DNA of 64,000 nucleotides, taken from the NCBI RefSeq assembly GCF_015775975.1, contig NZ_CP064056.1:496001-560000 (forward strand), written 5' to 3'. Shown one piece after another: positions 35,986-44,938 of the stretch (the first letter of the stretch is position 1; every line of letters starts with the position of its first letter). Below the pieces are notes generated by a model that saw nothing but the letters and a program-made list of their open reading frames with translations, searched no databases and was not told the origin of the DNA. Position numbers and translations under genes: made by a program. This stretch comes from Staphylococcus lloydii (GTDB lineage: Bacteria > Bacillota > Bacilli > Staphylococcales > Staphylococcaceae).

Positions 35986-37674
35986 TTGAGTAAATCGAAA
36001 ATAATAATTGACGATATATACTGGGAACGTATCCAATTATTTATTGAAGGTCATGTTGAAGCACTGGAGATAAACAACAAAAATTTCATGTTAAGAAATT
36101 TAACTGAAACAAAAGAACTATACGCAAATGATGTCAAAGTAGAAGGCGATAAATTTACAGCACGTTTTAATGTGGCTATTTTAGACGATGGAAACTACTT
36201 ACCAAATGGTGAATATCTTCTAGTATATAAAGGTGATTTTGATTACATTGCAAATATTAATACGTCATTGTTAGACCCATCTAATTATGAATTAGATGAA
36301 GAACAATTAGAAGAATATGAGCTCATTGAAACTCAAAATGGTAAAAATAATTTCTTACTGGATCATTTTAAGTATGTGTTTAAAAGAGGCGGCAACTCTA
36401 AGAAAACAAATTATACTGTGAAACCTATGATTTCCAGTGAAGTAAATGAATTTGTCTTAAAAATAATTTTCAAAATGCCAGCACCGAAGTTAAATCCAGT
36501 AGCGAAGAAAATTATGGAATATCAAGTGAAATTTAATAAGTATTCATATAATATTCGTAACTTTATGTTCAAAACAATATTTTATGTGACGAAATTTTTC
36601 CATATGAGAAAAGGAAATCTTGTACTGTTCACTTCAGATTCAAGAGCTGAAATGTCTGGTAACTTTGAGTACATTTACAATGAAATGTTACGCCAAAACC
36701 TTGATAAGAAATATGATATTCGTTCACTTTTTAAACATAATATTTCTGCGCGTCGTAATTTCTTCGATAAATTTAGATTTCCGTATTTATTAGGTAAAGC
36801 AGATTATATTTTCGTCGATGATTTCCATCCTTTACTTTACACTGTGAATTTTAGAAAGAGCCAAGAAATTATTCAAGTTTGGCATGCCGTTGGTGCATTC
36901 AAAACTGTAGGCTTTAGTCGTGCAGGTAAAAGAGGCGGGCCATTCTTCAATTCTGTAAATCATAGAAATTATACGAAAGCATTCGTTTCTGCGGAAAATG
37001 ATATTCCATTTTATGGTGAAGCTTTCGGTATTAAAGAACGCAATATTATCCCTACTGGGGTGCCTAGAACTGATATTTTATTCGATAAAGATTACGAACG
37101 TAAAATAACTGAAGAAATGGAAGAAGAATTACCGATTATTAAAGGTAAGAAAGTTATTTTATTTGCGCCAACGTTCAGAGGGCATGGGCACCATACAGCA
37201 CATTATCCTTTCTTCAAAATAGACTTTGCTAGACTAGCAAGATACTGTGAAGAAAATAATGCAGTTGTGTTATTTAAAATGCATCCATTTGTGACGAATA
37301 AACTTAATATTCCAAGAGAATATGAACAATATTTTGTCGATGTTTCTGACATTCGAGAAGTGAATGATATTTTATTTATTACTGATATTTTAATTAGTGA
37401 TTACTCATCTCTTGTATATGAATTTGCCGTATTCAAAAGACCGATGTTGTTTTATGCATTTGACCTTGAAGATTATATTACTTCAAGAGATTTTTATGAA
37501 CCATATGAAACGTTTGTACCTGGTAAAATTGTACAATCATTTGATGACTTAATTACAGCACTTGATAACGAAGATTTTGAACAAGAAAAAGTACCTAAAT
37601 TCTTAGACAAACACTTTAAATATCAAGATGGTCGATCAAGCGAAAGATTAGTAAGAACATTATTTGGAAGTTAA
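35986..37674 (+). CDS. tarL: Teichoic acid ribitol-phosphate polymerase
   Basis: Transfers many ribitol-phosphate units from CDP-ribitol onto the lipid-linked linkage unit. With the TTG start at 35986 (ribosome binding site GAGAGG ten bases before) the protein is 562 residues, the known TarL length, and begins S-K-S-K-I-I-I-D-D-I-Y-W-E-R like its homologue. An ATG at 35962 would add eight residues without a binding site. CDP-glycerol/ribitol transferase motifs are intact: W-H-A-V-G-A-F-K near 304, K-M-H-P-F near 443, and I-S-D-Y-S-S-L-V-Y-E-F near 479. Only one tarIJL set is in the window; tarK or tarF are not seen. Confidence 0.93.
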   Translation: MSKSKIIIDDIYWERIQLFIEGHVEALEINNKNFMLRNLTETKELYANDVKVEGDKFTARFNVAILDDGNYLPNGEYLLVYKGDFDYIANINTSLLDPSNYELDEEQLEEYELIETQNGKNNFLLDHFKYVFKRGGNSKKTNYTVKPMISSEVNEFVLKIIFKMPAPKLNPVAKKIMEYQVKFNKYSYNIRNFMFKTIFYVTKFFHMRKGNLVLFTSDSRAEMSGNFEYIYNEMLRQNLDKKYDIRSLFKHNISARRNFFDKFRFPYLLGKADYIFVDDFHPLLYTVNFRKSQEIIQVWHAVGAFKTVGFSRAGKRGGPFFNSVNHRNYTKAFVSAENDIPFYGEAFGIKERNIIPTGVPRTDILFDKDYERKITEEMEEELPIIKGKKVILFAPTFRGHGHHTAHYPFFKIDFARLARYCEENNAVVLFKMHPFVTNKLNIPREYEQYFVDVSDIREVNDILFITDILISDYSSLVYEFAVFKRPMLFYAFDLEDYITSRDFYEPYETFVPGKIVQSFDDLITALDNEDFEQEKVPKFLDKHFKYQDGRSSERLVRTLFGS

Positions 37675-37739
37675 TTAAAGTAATATGATATAAATTTGAA
37701 CTGAGAGCGAAATAATATAAACTAATTTGAAGATTATAG

Positions 37740-37765
37740 CTTTAAATTAATCTGTGAGAGGGTAT
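37740..37765 (+). promoter_or_regulatory. SigB-like promoter upstream of tarS
   Basis: CTTTAA (37740-37745), 14-base spacer, GGGTAT (37760-37765), close to the SigB consensus GTTTAA-N12-15-GGGTAT. It lies 46 bases before the tarS ATG, in the tarL-tarS gap. Confidence 0.45.
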
Positions 37766-37811
37766 ATTTATTTTGCAACTCAGTTCTTTTTTTAGGAGTG
37801 AAAAAGAAAGC

Positions 37812-39548
37812 ATGAAGTTTACGATTATTGTACCGACATATAATTCCGAAGCATATATTGAAGAATTAATGAATAGTTTGAAAAACCAAACTTATGATAG
37901 CAATGATTTTGAAGTTATTGTAGTAGATGATTGTTCTAAAGATGATACTTTAAAGAAAGTAAAAAAATACAATAAAGACTTAAATTTAACTGTAAAAAAA
38001 TTAGACGCTAACTCTGGGGGACCAGGTAAGCCTAGAAATACAGCATTAGCTTTAGCTAAAGGCGAATATGTATTTTTCGTCGACTCTGATGATTATATCA
38101 ATGTAGATACATTGCAAGATGTATCTGACTTTGTAGATGAAAATAATTCAGACGTCATTTTAGTAAAAATGGAAGGCGTTAATGGACGTGGTGCGCCACG
38201 CTCTATGTTTAAGAAAACAGAAGATGGTTTAACGTTAGCCCATTCAAGAATTATTTATACATTAAGTCCTACTAAGTTTTACCGTACTGCTTTATTAAAA
38301 GAACATAATATTTATTTCCCGGAAGACTTAAAAAGTGCGGAAGACCAACTCTTTACAATGAAAGCTTATGTACATGCGGACAATATTGCAACCCTAGCCG
38401 ATAAATCATATTACTATGCTACAAAACGTGAAGGTGAGCATATGAGTTCGGCCTATGTGAAACCTATAGATTTTTATAAAATCATGACGCTCATCGTAGA
38501 AGAAATATTGAATAGTGACTTAGAAAATAAAAAAGAAATCATTGGCCAATTTATAACGCGACATTTTTCATTTTCACGTACACGAAATTTCTCGCTCAAC
38601 GTAAAAGCTGATCAAACGGCAGTATGGATGGAGGCACTCGGTGATTTCGTTCAAACAGTACCTAAAGAAGCAGATCAATATGTAAACGAAGACATACGAC
38701 CTTTATTATATTATGGACGTAATAAAGATTTTAAAAACTATAAAATTGTCGAACAAAGTTATAAGAATGGGGAATTTTATAATTCAAAATTAGAGGGTAC
38801 AGCGCTAAAAATTCAGTTCGCTGAAAACGAGCCTTTCTTCTCTTTTGAAAATATTACACAACCTGACGTGAAGATGTCACAGTTTGACTTTAATGATCAA
38901 GGTTTCACTATTGAATTACAATTGGTAAGAACTATATTCGATCCAAATCATACATCAGCTTCAATGAGAATTAAATTACTATCTCGTAATAAAAAAGAAG
39001 TAATTTATCTCCCGCTTACTGTTAATAATCAAAATCGTTTTAAATTTGTAGCAAACTTAGATGAAATGATGACATATTTAAAACATGAAAAAGTGTGGGA
39101 CGTGGTACTTGAAGTTACACTCGGGGAAATGACTTTTGATAAACGTATTGGTAGTAATCGTAATAAATATAAGTATAAAGCAGAAACAAGCACGGTAGGT
39201 AAACAGGCTAATAATTATTTCAGATTCACACCATACTTCACTAAAGATTATGATAATTTATCGTTCTATGTTACGCCAATTAAAGTCGATGATATATTTA
39301 CAGTGGCTCCGAAAGGAAGACAAAAATTAGAATTAACATGTAATGAATTCAACTACATATTAACTGAAGGACTAACTTCAATCGTTGTGAAAGACGGCTT
39401 CACTTATGGTTATTTAAGTAAAGTTGGTAACGGTGCAGTATTTAAGTATGTTCTTGAATTACAAGATAAAATAAAATCAAAAATGTTCAAAAATTCATTC
39501 AAATTAGAAGCGCAAAATTTAACTTTGAATTTTAATAAAGAGAAATAA
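37812..39548 (+). CDS. tarS: Poly(ribitol-phosphate) beta-N-acetylglucosaminyltransferase
   Basis: Adds beta-GlcNAc to wall teichoic acid, a change that affects phage adsorption, antibodies and beta-lactam resistance in S. aureus. From the ATG at 37812 the protein is 578 residues. It has a family 2 glycosyltransferase domain (F-T-I-I-V-P-T-Y-N-S at 3-12, D-S-D-D near 91-94, S-A-E-D-Q near 178-182), followed by the C-terminal beta domains used for trimerisation. The AGGAG ribosome binding site is 13 bases from this ATG; a TTG at 37773 is an alternative, but the S. aureus protein begins at the equivalent of 37812. It follows tarL by 137 bases and may have a separate stress promoter. Confidence 0.9.
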   Translation: MKFTIIVPTYNSEAYIEELMNSLKNQTYDSNDFEVIVVDDCSKDDTLKKVKKYNKDLNLTVKKLDANSGGPGKPRNTALALAKGEYVFFVDSDDYINVDTLQDVSDFVDENNSDVILVKMEGVNGRGAPRSMFKKTEDGLTLAHSRIIYTLSPTKFYRTALLKEHNIYFPEDLKSAEDQLFTMKAYVHADNIATLADKSYYYATKREGEHMSSAYVKPIDFYKIMTLIVEEILNSDLENKKEIIGQFITRHFSFSRTRNFSLNVKADQTAVWMEALGDFVQTVPKEADQYVNEDIRPLLYYGRNKDFKNYKIVEQSYKNGEFYNSKLEGTALKIQFAENEPFFSFENITQPDVKMSQFDFNDQGFTIELQLVRTIFDPNHTSASMRIKLLSRNKKEVIYLPLTVNNQNRFKFVANLDEMMTYLKHEKVWDVVLEVTLGEMTFDKRIGSNRNKYKYKAETSTVGKQANNYFRFTPYFTKDYDNLSFYVTPIKVDDIFTVAPKGRQKLELTCNEFNYILTEGLTSIVVKDGFTYGYLSKVGNGAVFKYVLELQDKIKSKMFKNSFKLEAQNLTLNFNKEK

Positions 39549-39559
39549 CTGTCATTTAT

Positions 39560-39606
39560 TAAAAGAGGGTCACTACTTATTAGTTGTAGTGACCCTCTTT
39601 TAATTT
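39560..39606. terminator. Bidirectional terminator after tarS
   Basis: Seventeen-base perfect stem (39560-39576 with 39586-39602) with T-rich flanks on both strands. It faces the converging AraC gene. Confidence 0.9.
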
Positions 39607-39626
39607 TTCATAATTGTGCTTAACAC

Positions 39627-41711
39627 TTATGTATATAACTTTAAATAATGTAGTGACCCTTTATCCACTAGTACTTCAAGTGGAACGTTATGCTTATGAA
39701 CCTTTATGTAATCATTTGGCGTATTAACTTTACTAAAATTATCTAAAAGCATTTTATCCAATTGCAACGTATCTATTGATGTATTGTTAGCAAGCGGTTT
39801 AGTAAAAAGATTTGATGATGGCCCTAACACACGATTGAACACTTGAAAATGTTGTGTGAATTCATGCTTAATCGTTATAAGATATTGAGATGAAGCGTTT
39901 ATAGTATGAGCGCCATCATAAAATAATATTTCAAAAGTATTGTCTTTAGTCATTAATAGACCTAATTCATGAAAATGGATGTTTTGTCCCATAAACGGTA
40001 GTAGCATGCTGTATATATGAATGAGTGACATACTGCTAGTTGATGGATTTAATACCGCAATATCAGTGTTGTGCTCTTGTAATAAAGGGAAGCCGAAACC
40101 TCCTATATGTTGTGATAATTCTATTAGAAAACGGCTGATTTTTACATCATTGATTTCTGTATAAGCATTGAAATAATTATTAATGTCATCCGTAGCAATA
40201 TGTGTAAATATTAATAACTTAGCATATGATTTAAGGTCTTTGATGAAAGAAAGTAAGGCTTCGCAACCATTAATAGTTTGTGTAGTATGAGTTAATTTGT
40301 AAATTAATGTAGCAAAATGTTGATTAATAAAATAAAAGTCCATATTTGAGTCACGCACAAAATTAATCGTGGACGCAAAGTTACTTTGAGGTTTATTTAT
40401 ATAATTATCTAACGAAGCACCTATATTAATATTAGGGTATCGTTTACGTATAAGTCTTTTTAAAGAATCAAGTTGTGTAGCTGATAAACAATCATCATGT
40501 ATAACGAATTTAATAGATTTATAGTAAGGATAGTAAGTACAGTTACTATCTATAATTTTTAACAACTGTCGTTCAAGTAATTGATAGAAAGCTATGGAAT
40601 ATATGGGCAATACCAAGCAACAATTTTTACTTTTTAGTTTAGGTAGAATTGCTAATATTAGTTTAATATTGAAAGGTGTGAGATTGCTTGTTGCCAGTTG
40701 TTCTATATATATGTGCGGTTTAGAGAAGTTCGTTAAATTAAAATAGTCGTCTTGAATGTGTATCAACTTGCTTAACGTCGCAATATCTTTAATTGTGATA
40801 AACGTCATTGGTATCGGGAACGATTGAGTTTGCCAAGACGTGTTTAAATTTAATGTATATGGTAAGGGTGTTGTCTCTTGTTGTTGGTTATTCGTGAGCA
40901 ACTTATTATAATCCTGAGTTATTAAGTTAATCTTTAAATCGCTTTGGCATAAGGACATTTGTTTATTGTATTGATGAATATATACTTTAGGAGGTACGTT
41001 TAAGTATGATTTGAAATGTTTGGTAAAAGTACTTAAATTCATAAAACTATAGGCTCTTGCAACACTTTGTATACTTTGGTTAGGTGATAACAAATCATGT
41101 AATGATAAAGCTATTTTTAGGCTGATTACATAATTTTTAAAATGCATACGCATGACGTTGGAGAACAAAATAGAAATATAAGATTGTGATATGAAAAAAT
41201 GTTGTGCGACGGTTTGAGTATGTATGGCATCGTTCAAGTGATTATTTATATAAGTTAATATATCATTCAATAATTTATGTTTTGTTGTGACTTGTGGCAC
41301 ATACGGATGAGGCAAAGTGCATTTAGTCTCTTTAAGCAATAAGGAAATAATGCTGCCAATGTCACTCGTTGAAATTGTTGTATTACTATAACGGATGCAT
41401 AGATGAGGCGTAATAAGATGATGCAATACATTTGGATTATTGAGTAAATCAAAGTCGAAATAACAATGTGCAAGCGATGTTTCACGTTCTATGAATAACG
41501 TTAAAGGAATTCTCAACTCTATCAGTTCATTCACGCTGAGGTATTGATAAAGATCACAATTGTTAATTATAAGCCCATTTTGGATATGGTGAATGGTGCC
41601 ATTTACATTCACTACATTTGTTTCGGAAAGGGGTATTAAAATGATGACTTCATTAATGCAACGCTTGAGCGGCGTAGTAACATTATTAAGAATTGAAAGT
41701 GTACTCGTCAT
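39627..41711 (-). CDS. Long AraC-family regulator (Rsp/Rbf type)
   Basis: A 694-residue regulator with the AraC double helix-turn-helix in the middle rather than at the end: about residues 146-250, including A-Q-H-F-F-I-S-Q-S-Y-I-S and A-R-A-Y-S-F-M-N-L-S-T-F-T-K-H-F. An N-terminal sensor region precedes it. The last 430 residues form a large domain which, in the staphylococcal Rsp and Rbf regulators, has a glycosidase-like barrel fold. Those proteins control surface proteins and biofilm. Size and layout fit this group, but I cannot tell which member it is. It converges on tarS. The ATG has the weak binding site TGAGG. Confidence 0.78.
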   Translation of the reverse strand: MTSTLSILNNVTTPLKRCINEVIILIPLSETNVVNVNGTIHHIQNGLIINNCDLYQYLSVNELIELRIPLTLFIERETSLAHCYFDFDLLNNPNVLHHLITPHLCIRYSNTTISTSDIGSIISLLLKETKCTLPHPYVPQVTTKHKLLNDILTYINNHLNDAIHTQTVAQHFFISQSYISILFSNVMRMHFKNYVISLKIALSLHDLLSPNQSIQSVARAYSFMNLSTFTKHFKSYLNVPPKVYIHQYNKQMSLCQSDLKINLITQDYNKLLTNNQQQETTPLPYTLNLNTSWQTQSFPIPMTFITIKDIATLSKLIHIQDDYFNLTNFSKPHIYIEQLATSNLTPFNIKLILAILPKLKSKNCCLVLPIYSIAFYQLLERQLLKIIDSNCTYYPYYKSIKFVIHDDCLSATQLDSLKRLIRKRYPNINIGASLDNYINKPQSNFASTINFVRDSNMDFYFINQHFATLIYKLTHTTQTINGCEALLSFIKDLKSYAKLLIFTHIATDDINNYFNAYTEINDVKISRFLIELSQHIGGFGFPLLQEHNTDIAVLNPSTSSMSLIHIYSMLLPFMGQNIHFHELGLLMTKDNTFEILFYDGAHTINASSQYLITIKHEFTQHFQVFNRVLGPSSNLFTKPLANNTSIDTLQLDKMLLDNFSKVNTPNDYIKVHKHNVPLEVLVDKGSLHYLKLYT

Positions 41712-42057
41712 AATAAAACCTCATGTAATTAGTTATTTTATTTATTTTAACTGTTACTTTAACAATTATGGAGGTTAATAACTTATTATTATTTAGATTA
41801 TGTGTAAAAGTAATAAAATAAGATGTCAGTTTTGTATTTTTTGTAGTTATCATAAATTTTAGTAATAAATAGGCATGTCTATTTAATAAAATGGTTTCTT
41901 CATTACGTAGTTTAAAGTTAAATTTTTGTATTAATAATGAGACGTGCATTGCAAAAATGATAGTAACAATTTGTATTGTGAGTAATGTATTGTTTCAAAT
42001 TTTAAATTTTGGCTAAATAAATAATAATATGTATGTGTTTAAGAGGGGGGCAGTAAT
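41712..42057. other. Divergent region between the AraC and HAD genes
   Basis: A 346-base AT-rich gap. I see no clear promoter pair, hairpin or gene; a minus-strand open frame here lacks a binding site and runs into the AraC gene. Confidence 0.4.
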
Positions 42058-42732
42058 ATGTATAAAGTAATCGTTTTAGATGTATATGGCACGATGTTTG
42101 ATGTGAATTCTATTAAAGACTACATTGAACAATATGATGATAAGCATGCTCAAGAAATAGCTAATCTTTGGAGAAAAACACAGTTACACCACGCCGCATT
42201 AAGACAAGTAATGCAACGATATATCCGTTATGATGAAGTGACAAAAAACGCTTTGCGTTACGCTTTAGACGTTTATGAAGTTAAGCATAGTAGAGAAGAT
42301 ATTAATAAATTATTCGATGGTTATCTACATTTAGATTATTTTAAAGAAGTACCTAAGGCCTTTGTTGAATTAAAAAATAAAAATTTAGAATTGGCAATAT
42401 TATCTAACGGCAATGATAATATGTTAAGAACTTTAGTTGATAATTCAGCTATATCTGAACATATCGATGCTATCATGAGTGTTGATGAAGTTAAACAATA
42501 TAAACCGAGCCCGGCCAGTTATGCGCTTGTATTAAAATATTATCAAGTTAAAAGAAGTGATATTTTATTTGTTTCTTCTAATACATGGGACGTAAATGGT
42601 GCAGCGAACTTTGGATTTGATACGGCTTGGGTTAATAGAAATAATGAAATATTTGATGAAAATGGTGCAGAACCAACAATTACGGTGAATAATCTTAATG
42701 AATTAGTGAAATGGTTAGAAATGAGAAAATAA
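42058..42732 (+). CDS. HAD superfamily hydrolase, haloacid dehalogenase type II
   Basis: A 224-residue haloacid dehalogenase-like hydrolase. The nucleophile motif is D-V-Y-G-T (residues 8-12) with Tyr in place of the second Asp of phosphatase-type HADs, as in L-2-haloacid dehalogenases. Motif II S-N-G-N is near 121, the lysine is in K-Q-Y-K-P-S (about 146-149), and the last motif is S-S-N-T-W-D-V-N-G-A (about 176-185). It should displace halide from 2-haloacids or act on a related substrate. The ATG follows AGAGGGGGG. Confidence 0.85.
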   Translation: MYKVIVLDVYGTMFDVNSIKDYIEQYDDKHAQEIANLWRKTQLHHAALRQVMQRYIRYDEVTKNALRYALDVYEVKHSREDINKLFDGYLHLDYFKEVPKAFVELKNKNLELAILSNGNDNMLRTLVDNSAISEHIDAIMSVDEVKQYKPSPASYALVLKYYQVKRSDILFVSSNTWDVNGAANFGFDTAWVNRNNEIFDENGAEPTITVNNLNELVKWLEMRK

Positions 42733-42788
42733 AAAAGACCAGTACAATAAATGTCGATCATTCGACAAACATTGAGTACTGGTCAAAA
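42731..42788 (-). terminator. Terminator of the frameshifted acetyltransferase gene
   Basis: Nine-base outer stem (GACCAGTAC with GTACTGGTC) with a further inner stem. The T-run lies on the minus strand after 42737. It may also act on the plus-strand HAD gene. Confidence 0.75.
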
Positions 42789-42801
42789 TATAACGTTCGA
42801 A

Positions 42802-43292
42802 TTATTCAGTTAGATCCAATTGATAGAAAGCTAAGTCTAACCACTGATCAAATTTATAGCCCACATTTGTTATTGTGCCTGAATATGAGAAATTGAATTT
42901 TTGTGCAGATGTATACTTTTATCATTTGTTGCATCGATACCAGCGACAATTGTTTTATAGCCTTTAGCTTTAACATCAGTTAACAAGTCAGTTAACAATT
43001 TTTGAGCAATGCCATTTCCACGATAGTCTTTATCAACATAAATTGAATGTTCAATTGTATATTGATATGCCGGCCAATCTCTAAATGAACCATAAGTTGC
43101 AAATCCTACGGCTTTATCTTCTAATTCATAGACAAAAATAGGCTCATTATTCGCTTTTTTAATGTCAAACCATTGCGCTCTATTTTCAAGTGTTTGCGCC
43201 TCATATGTATATACTGCAGTAGTATTTAATATGGCATCATTATAAATTTCTAGTATTGCAGGTAAATCTTCTTTTGTAGCAAAACGTATCAT
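42802..43292 (-). pseudogene. GNAT acetyltransferase (PAT-like), frameshifted
   Basis: A phosphinothricin-acetyltransferase-like GNAT gene interrupted by one missing base. The frame from the ATG at 43292 is typical (M-I-R-F-A-T-K-E-D-L-P-A-I-L, then Y-R-G-N-G-I-A-Q-K-L-L near 92-102) but after I-H-L-H-K it runs into 9 foreign residues and stops at 42870. In the next frame, from the A5 run (plus-strand T5 at 42898-42902), it continues F-N-F-S-Y-S-G-T-I-T-N-V-G-Y-K-F to a stop at 42802, which is the normal family ending with Q-W-L-D-L-A-F-Y. Adding one base would restore a protein of about 163 residues. It could be a true mutation, a slippage switch or a sequencing error. Confidence 0.85.
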
Positions 43293-43457
43293 ACAATCAT
43301 CCCTTTAATTTTCATCTAGTTTCTTTTTATATTAAATTTACTATAATTGCAAATTAGTGTAAGGACTTTTAACACATAAGTAGTTGAATTGTAGCTTAAA
43401 AATTTTTCTATATTGTGCTATATTTAATAATAACTAAATTGATAAAGGAAGTTATGC

Positions 43458-44051
43458 ATGAAACGATGGACGAATAGAGCCATGACTGTCATTGGGGTTT
43501 TGCTTATTTTAGCGGCTATTGCTATTTTCTTAAAGCCTCATATAGAAAATTATCTACAACAACGGCATGATCAGCAACAAGTTACACGATACGATAAGGA
43601 ACATACACACCAGTCAAAGGCAACAATACCTAAAGATAAATCACAGGCAGCAGGCGTGCTTTCTGTACCCGATGCTAAAATTAAAACGCCGGTTTATCCT
43701 GGACCAGCTACACCTGCACAACTCAAGCAAGGTGTAAGTTTTGCAGAAAAAGACGAATCGCTTAATGATCAAAACATTGCCATTGCTGGCCATACTTTTA
43801 CAGATAGAGCACATTACCAATTTACAAATTTACCAGCAGCCAAAAAAAATAGCAAAGTTTATTTTAAAGTGGGCAACCAGACAAGAAAATATAAAATAGT
43901 AAAAATATATGATGTAAAACCTTCTGATGTACAAGTACTCGATGAACATCAAGGACAAAAGAATCAATTAACACTCATAACTTGCGATAATTATAATGAG
44001 CAAACTGGTGAATGGGATGATAGAAAAATATTTATTGCTCAAGCAATTTAA
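43458..44051 (+). CDS. srtA: Class A sortase
   Basis: Membrane-bound transpeptidase that cuts LPXTG proteins and joins them to lipid II. The 197-residue protein begins M-K-R-W-T-N-R and has a single N-terminal anchor at about 8-26, as in S. aureus SrtA (206). The active site is complete: His112 (I-A-G-H-T-F), Cys176 (T-L-I-T-C-D-N) and Arg189 (D-D-R-K-I-F). The conserved V-Y-P-G-P-A-T-P lies at 79-86. Calcium-site acidic residues (E-K-D-E-S near 97-101) are also present. The linker region is shorter than in S. aureus. It is monocistronic with a strong terminator. Confidence 0.97.
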   Translation: MKRWTNRAMTVIGVLLILAAIAIFLKPHIENYLQQRHDQQQVTRYDKEHTHQSKATIPKDKSQAAGVLSVPDAKIKTPVYPGPATPAQLKQGVSFAEKDESLNDQNIAIAGHTFTDRAHYQFTNLPAAKKNSKVYFKVGNQTRKYKIVKIYDVKPSDVQVLDEHQGQKNQLTLITCDNYNEQTGEWDDRKIFIAQAI

Positions 44052-44105
44052 AAAGACTAGGACAAAGTTAAGGCGTAAACACCTCTTAATGTCCTAGTCT
44101 TTTTA
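44051..44105. terminator. Bidirectional terminator between srtA and nanE
   Basis: Thirteen-base perfect outer stem (44051-44063 with 44091-44103), an inner imperfect stem, and a T-run. Confidence 0.9.
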
Positions 44106-44109
44106 CGTT

Positions 44110-44778
44110 TTATTTTTTCAGTTCATTAACAAAGCGTTTTGTTATTTCTTTAGGTCTTGTAATTGCGCCGCCCACAACAGTGCAATGAACACCCAATTCT
44201 GTAACCCTCGCAAACATGTCAGGCGTGATAACGTTACCTTCAGCGATTACTTTCGTATTTACTGTCTCAAGCACGGATTTTAAAAATTCAAAATCATTGT
44301 CATAAAGTTTATGACTTTGTGTATATGACGTGTAACCTCTGAGTGTAGTACCTATATAGTCAAAACCTAATTCTTCAGCATATTTTGCTTCTTCGATAGT
44401 AGAAATATCTGCCATAATTTCTACGTTTGGTGCTTTGACTCTAATATAGTCTACTAATTCAGCTAATGTTTCTTTAGGGCGTTCTTGATCTGTAGCTTCA
44501 AGTGCTATAACTTCACATTGACTTTCAATTAATTCATCTACTTCTTTAGAAGTCGCTGTGATAAATACTTTTGAATTATCATAGTCTCGTTTAACTATAC
44601 CAATTACTGGTAACTCAACTACTGATTTAATTGCACTAATATCTTCTTTCGTATTTGCTCTAATTCCTACCGCTCCACCTTCGTATGCGGCTAATGCCAT
44701 TTTTGACATGATAAAAGATGAATGTAGAGGTTCGTCAGGTAAAGCTTGGCATGAAACTATAAGTCCCTGAGGTAACAT
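44110..44778 (-). CDS. nanE: N-acetylmannosamine-6-phosphate 2-epimerase
   Basis: Converts ManNAc-6-P to GlcNAc-6-P in sialic acid breakdown. From the ATG at 44778 the protein is 222 residues, the S. aureus length, beginning [12 protein letters not shown]. Barrel motifs include G-A-V-G-I-R-A-N-T (about 40-48), I-G-I-V-K-R-D-Y (about 65-72), the catalytic lysine in that stretch, and A-E-G-N-V-I-T-P near 177. An ATG at 44796 would add six residues but has no binding site; GGAG precedes 44778. It is divergent from nanR. Confidence 0.93.
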   Translation of the reverse strand: MLPQGLIVSCQALPDEPLHSSFIMSKMALAAYEGGAVGIRANTKEDISAIKSVVELPVIGIVKRDYDNSKVFITATSKEVDELIESQCEVIALEATDQERPKETLAELVDYIRVKAPNVEIMADISTIEEAKYAEELGFDYIGTTLRGYTSYTQSHKLYDNDFEFLKSVLETVNTKVIAEGNVITPDMFARVTELGVHCTVVGGAITRPKEITKRFVNELKK

Positions 44779-44881
44779 AAAATATACACGCTCCATTACA
44801 TAGAATTTATAAAAATAGTGTTATGTTTTGCAATATGTACAATATAACATTAAGAAAATAATAATCAATAGTTTATCTTAT

Positions 44882-44900
44882 AATGAAAAAGTTTTTCCTT
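44882..44900. promoter_or_regulatory. Putative NanR operator 1 (nanE-nanR)
   Basis: AATGAAAA-N3-TTTTCCTT, an 8-3-8 inverted repeat with one mismatch. It overlaps a TATAAT (44879-44884) ahead of nanR, as expected for autoregulation. Confidence 0.55.
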
Positions 44901-44938
44901 TATATTACAATATATATAAATAAAAGGGGGAAATAATC

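Noticed and set aside
41686-41949. Minus-strand 87-codon open frame upstream of the AraC gene
   Set aside because: It overlaps the AraC start in another frame, and its composition is that of untranslated AT-rich DNA.
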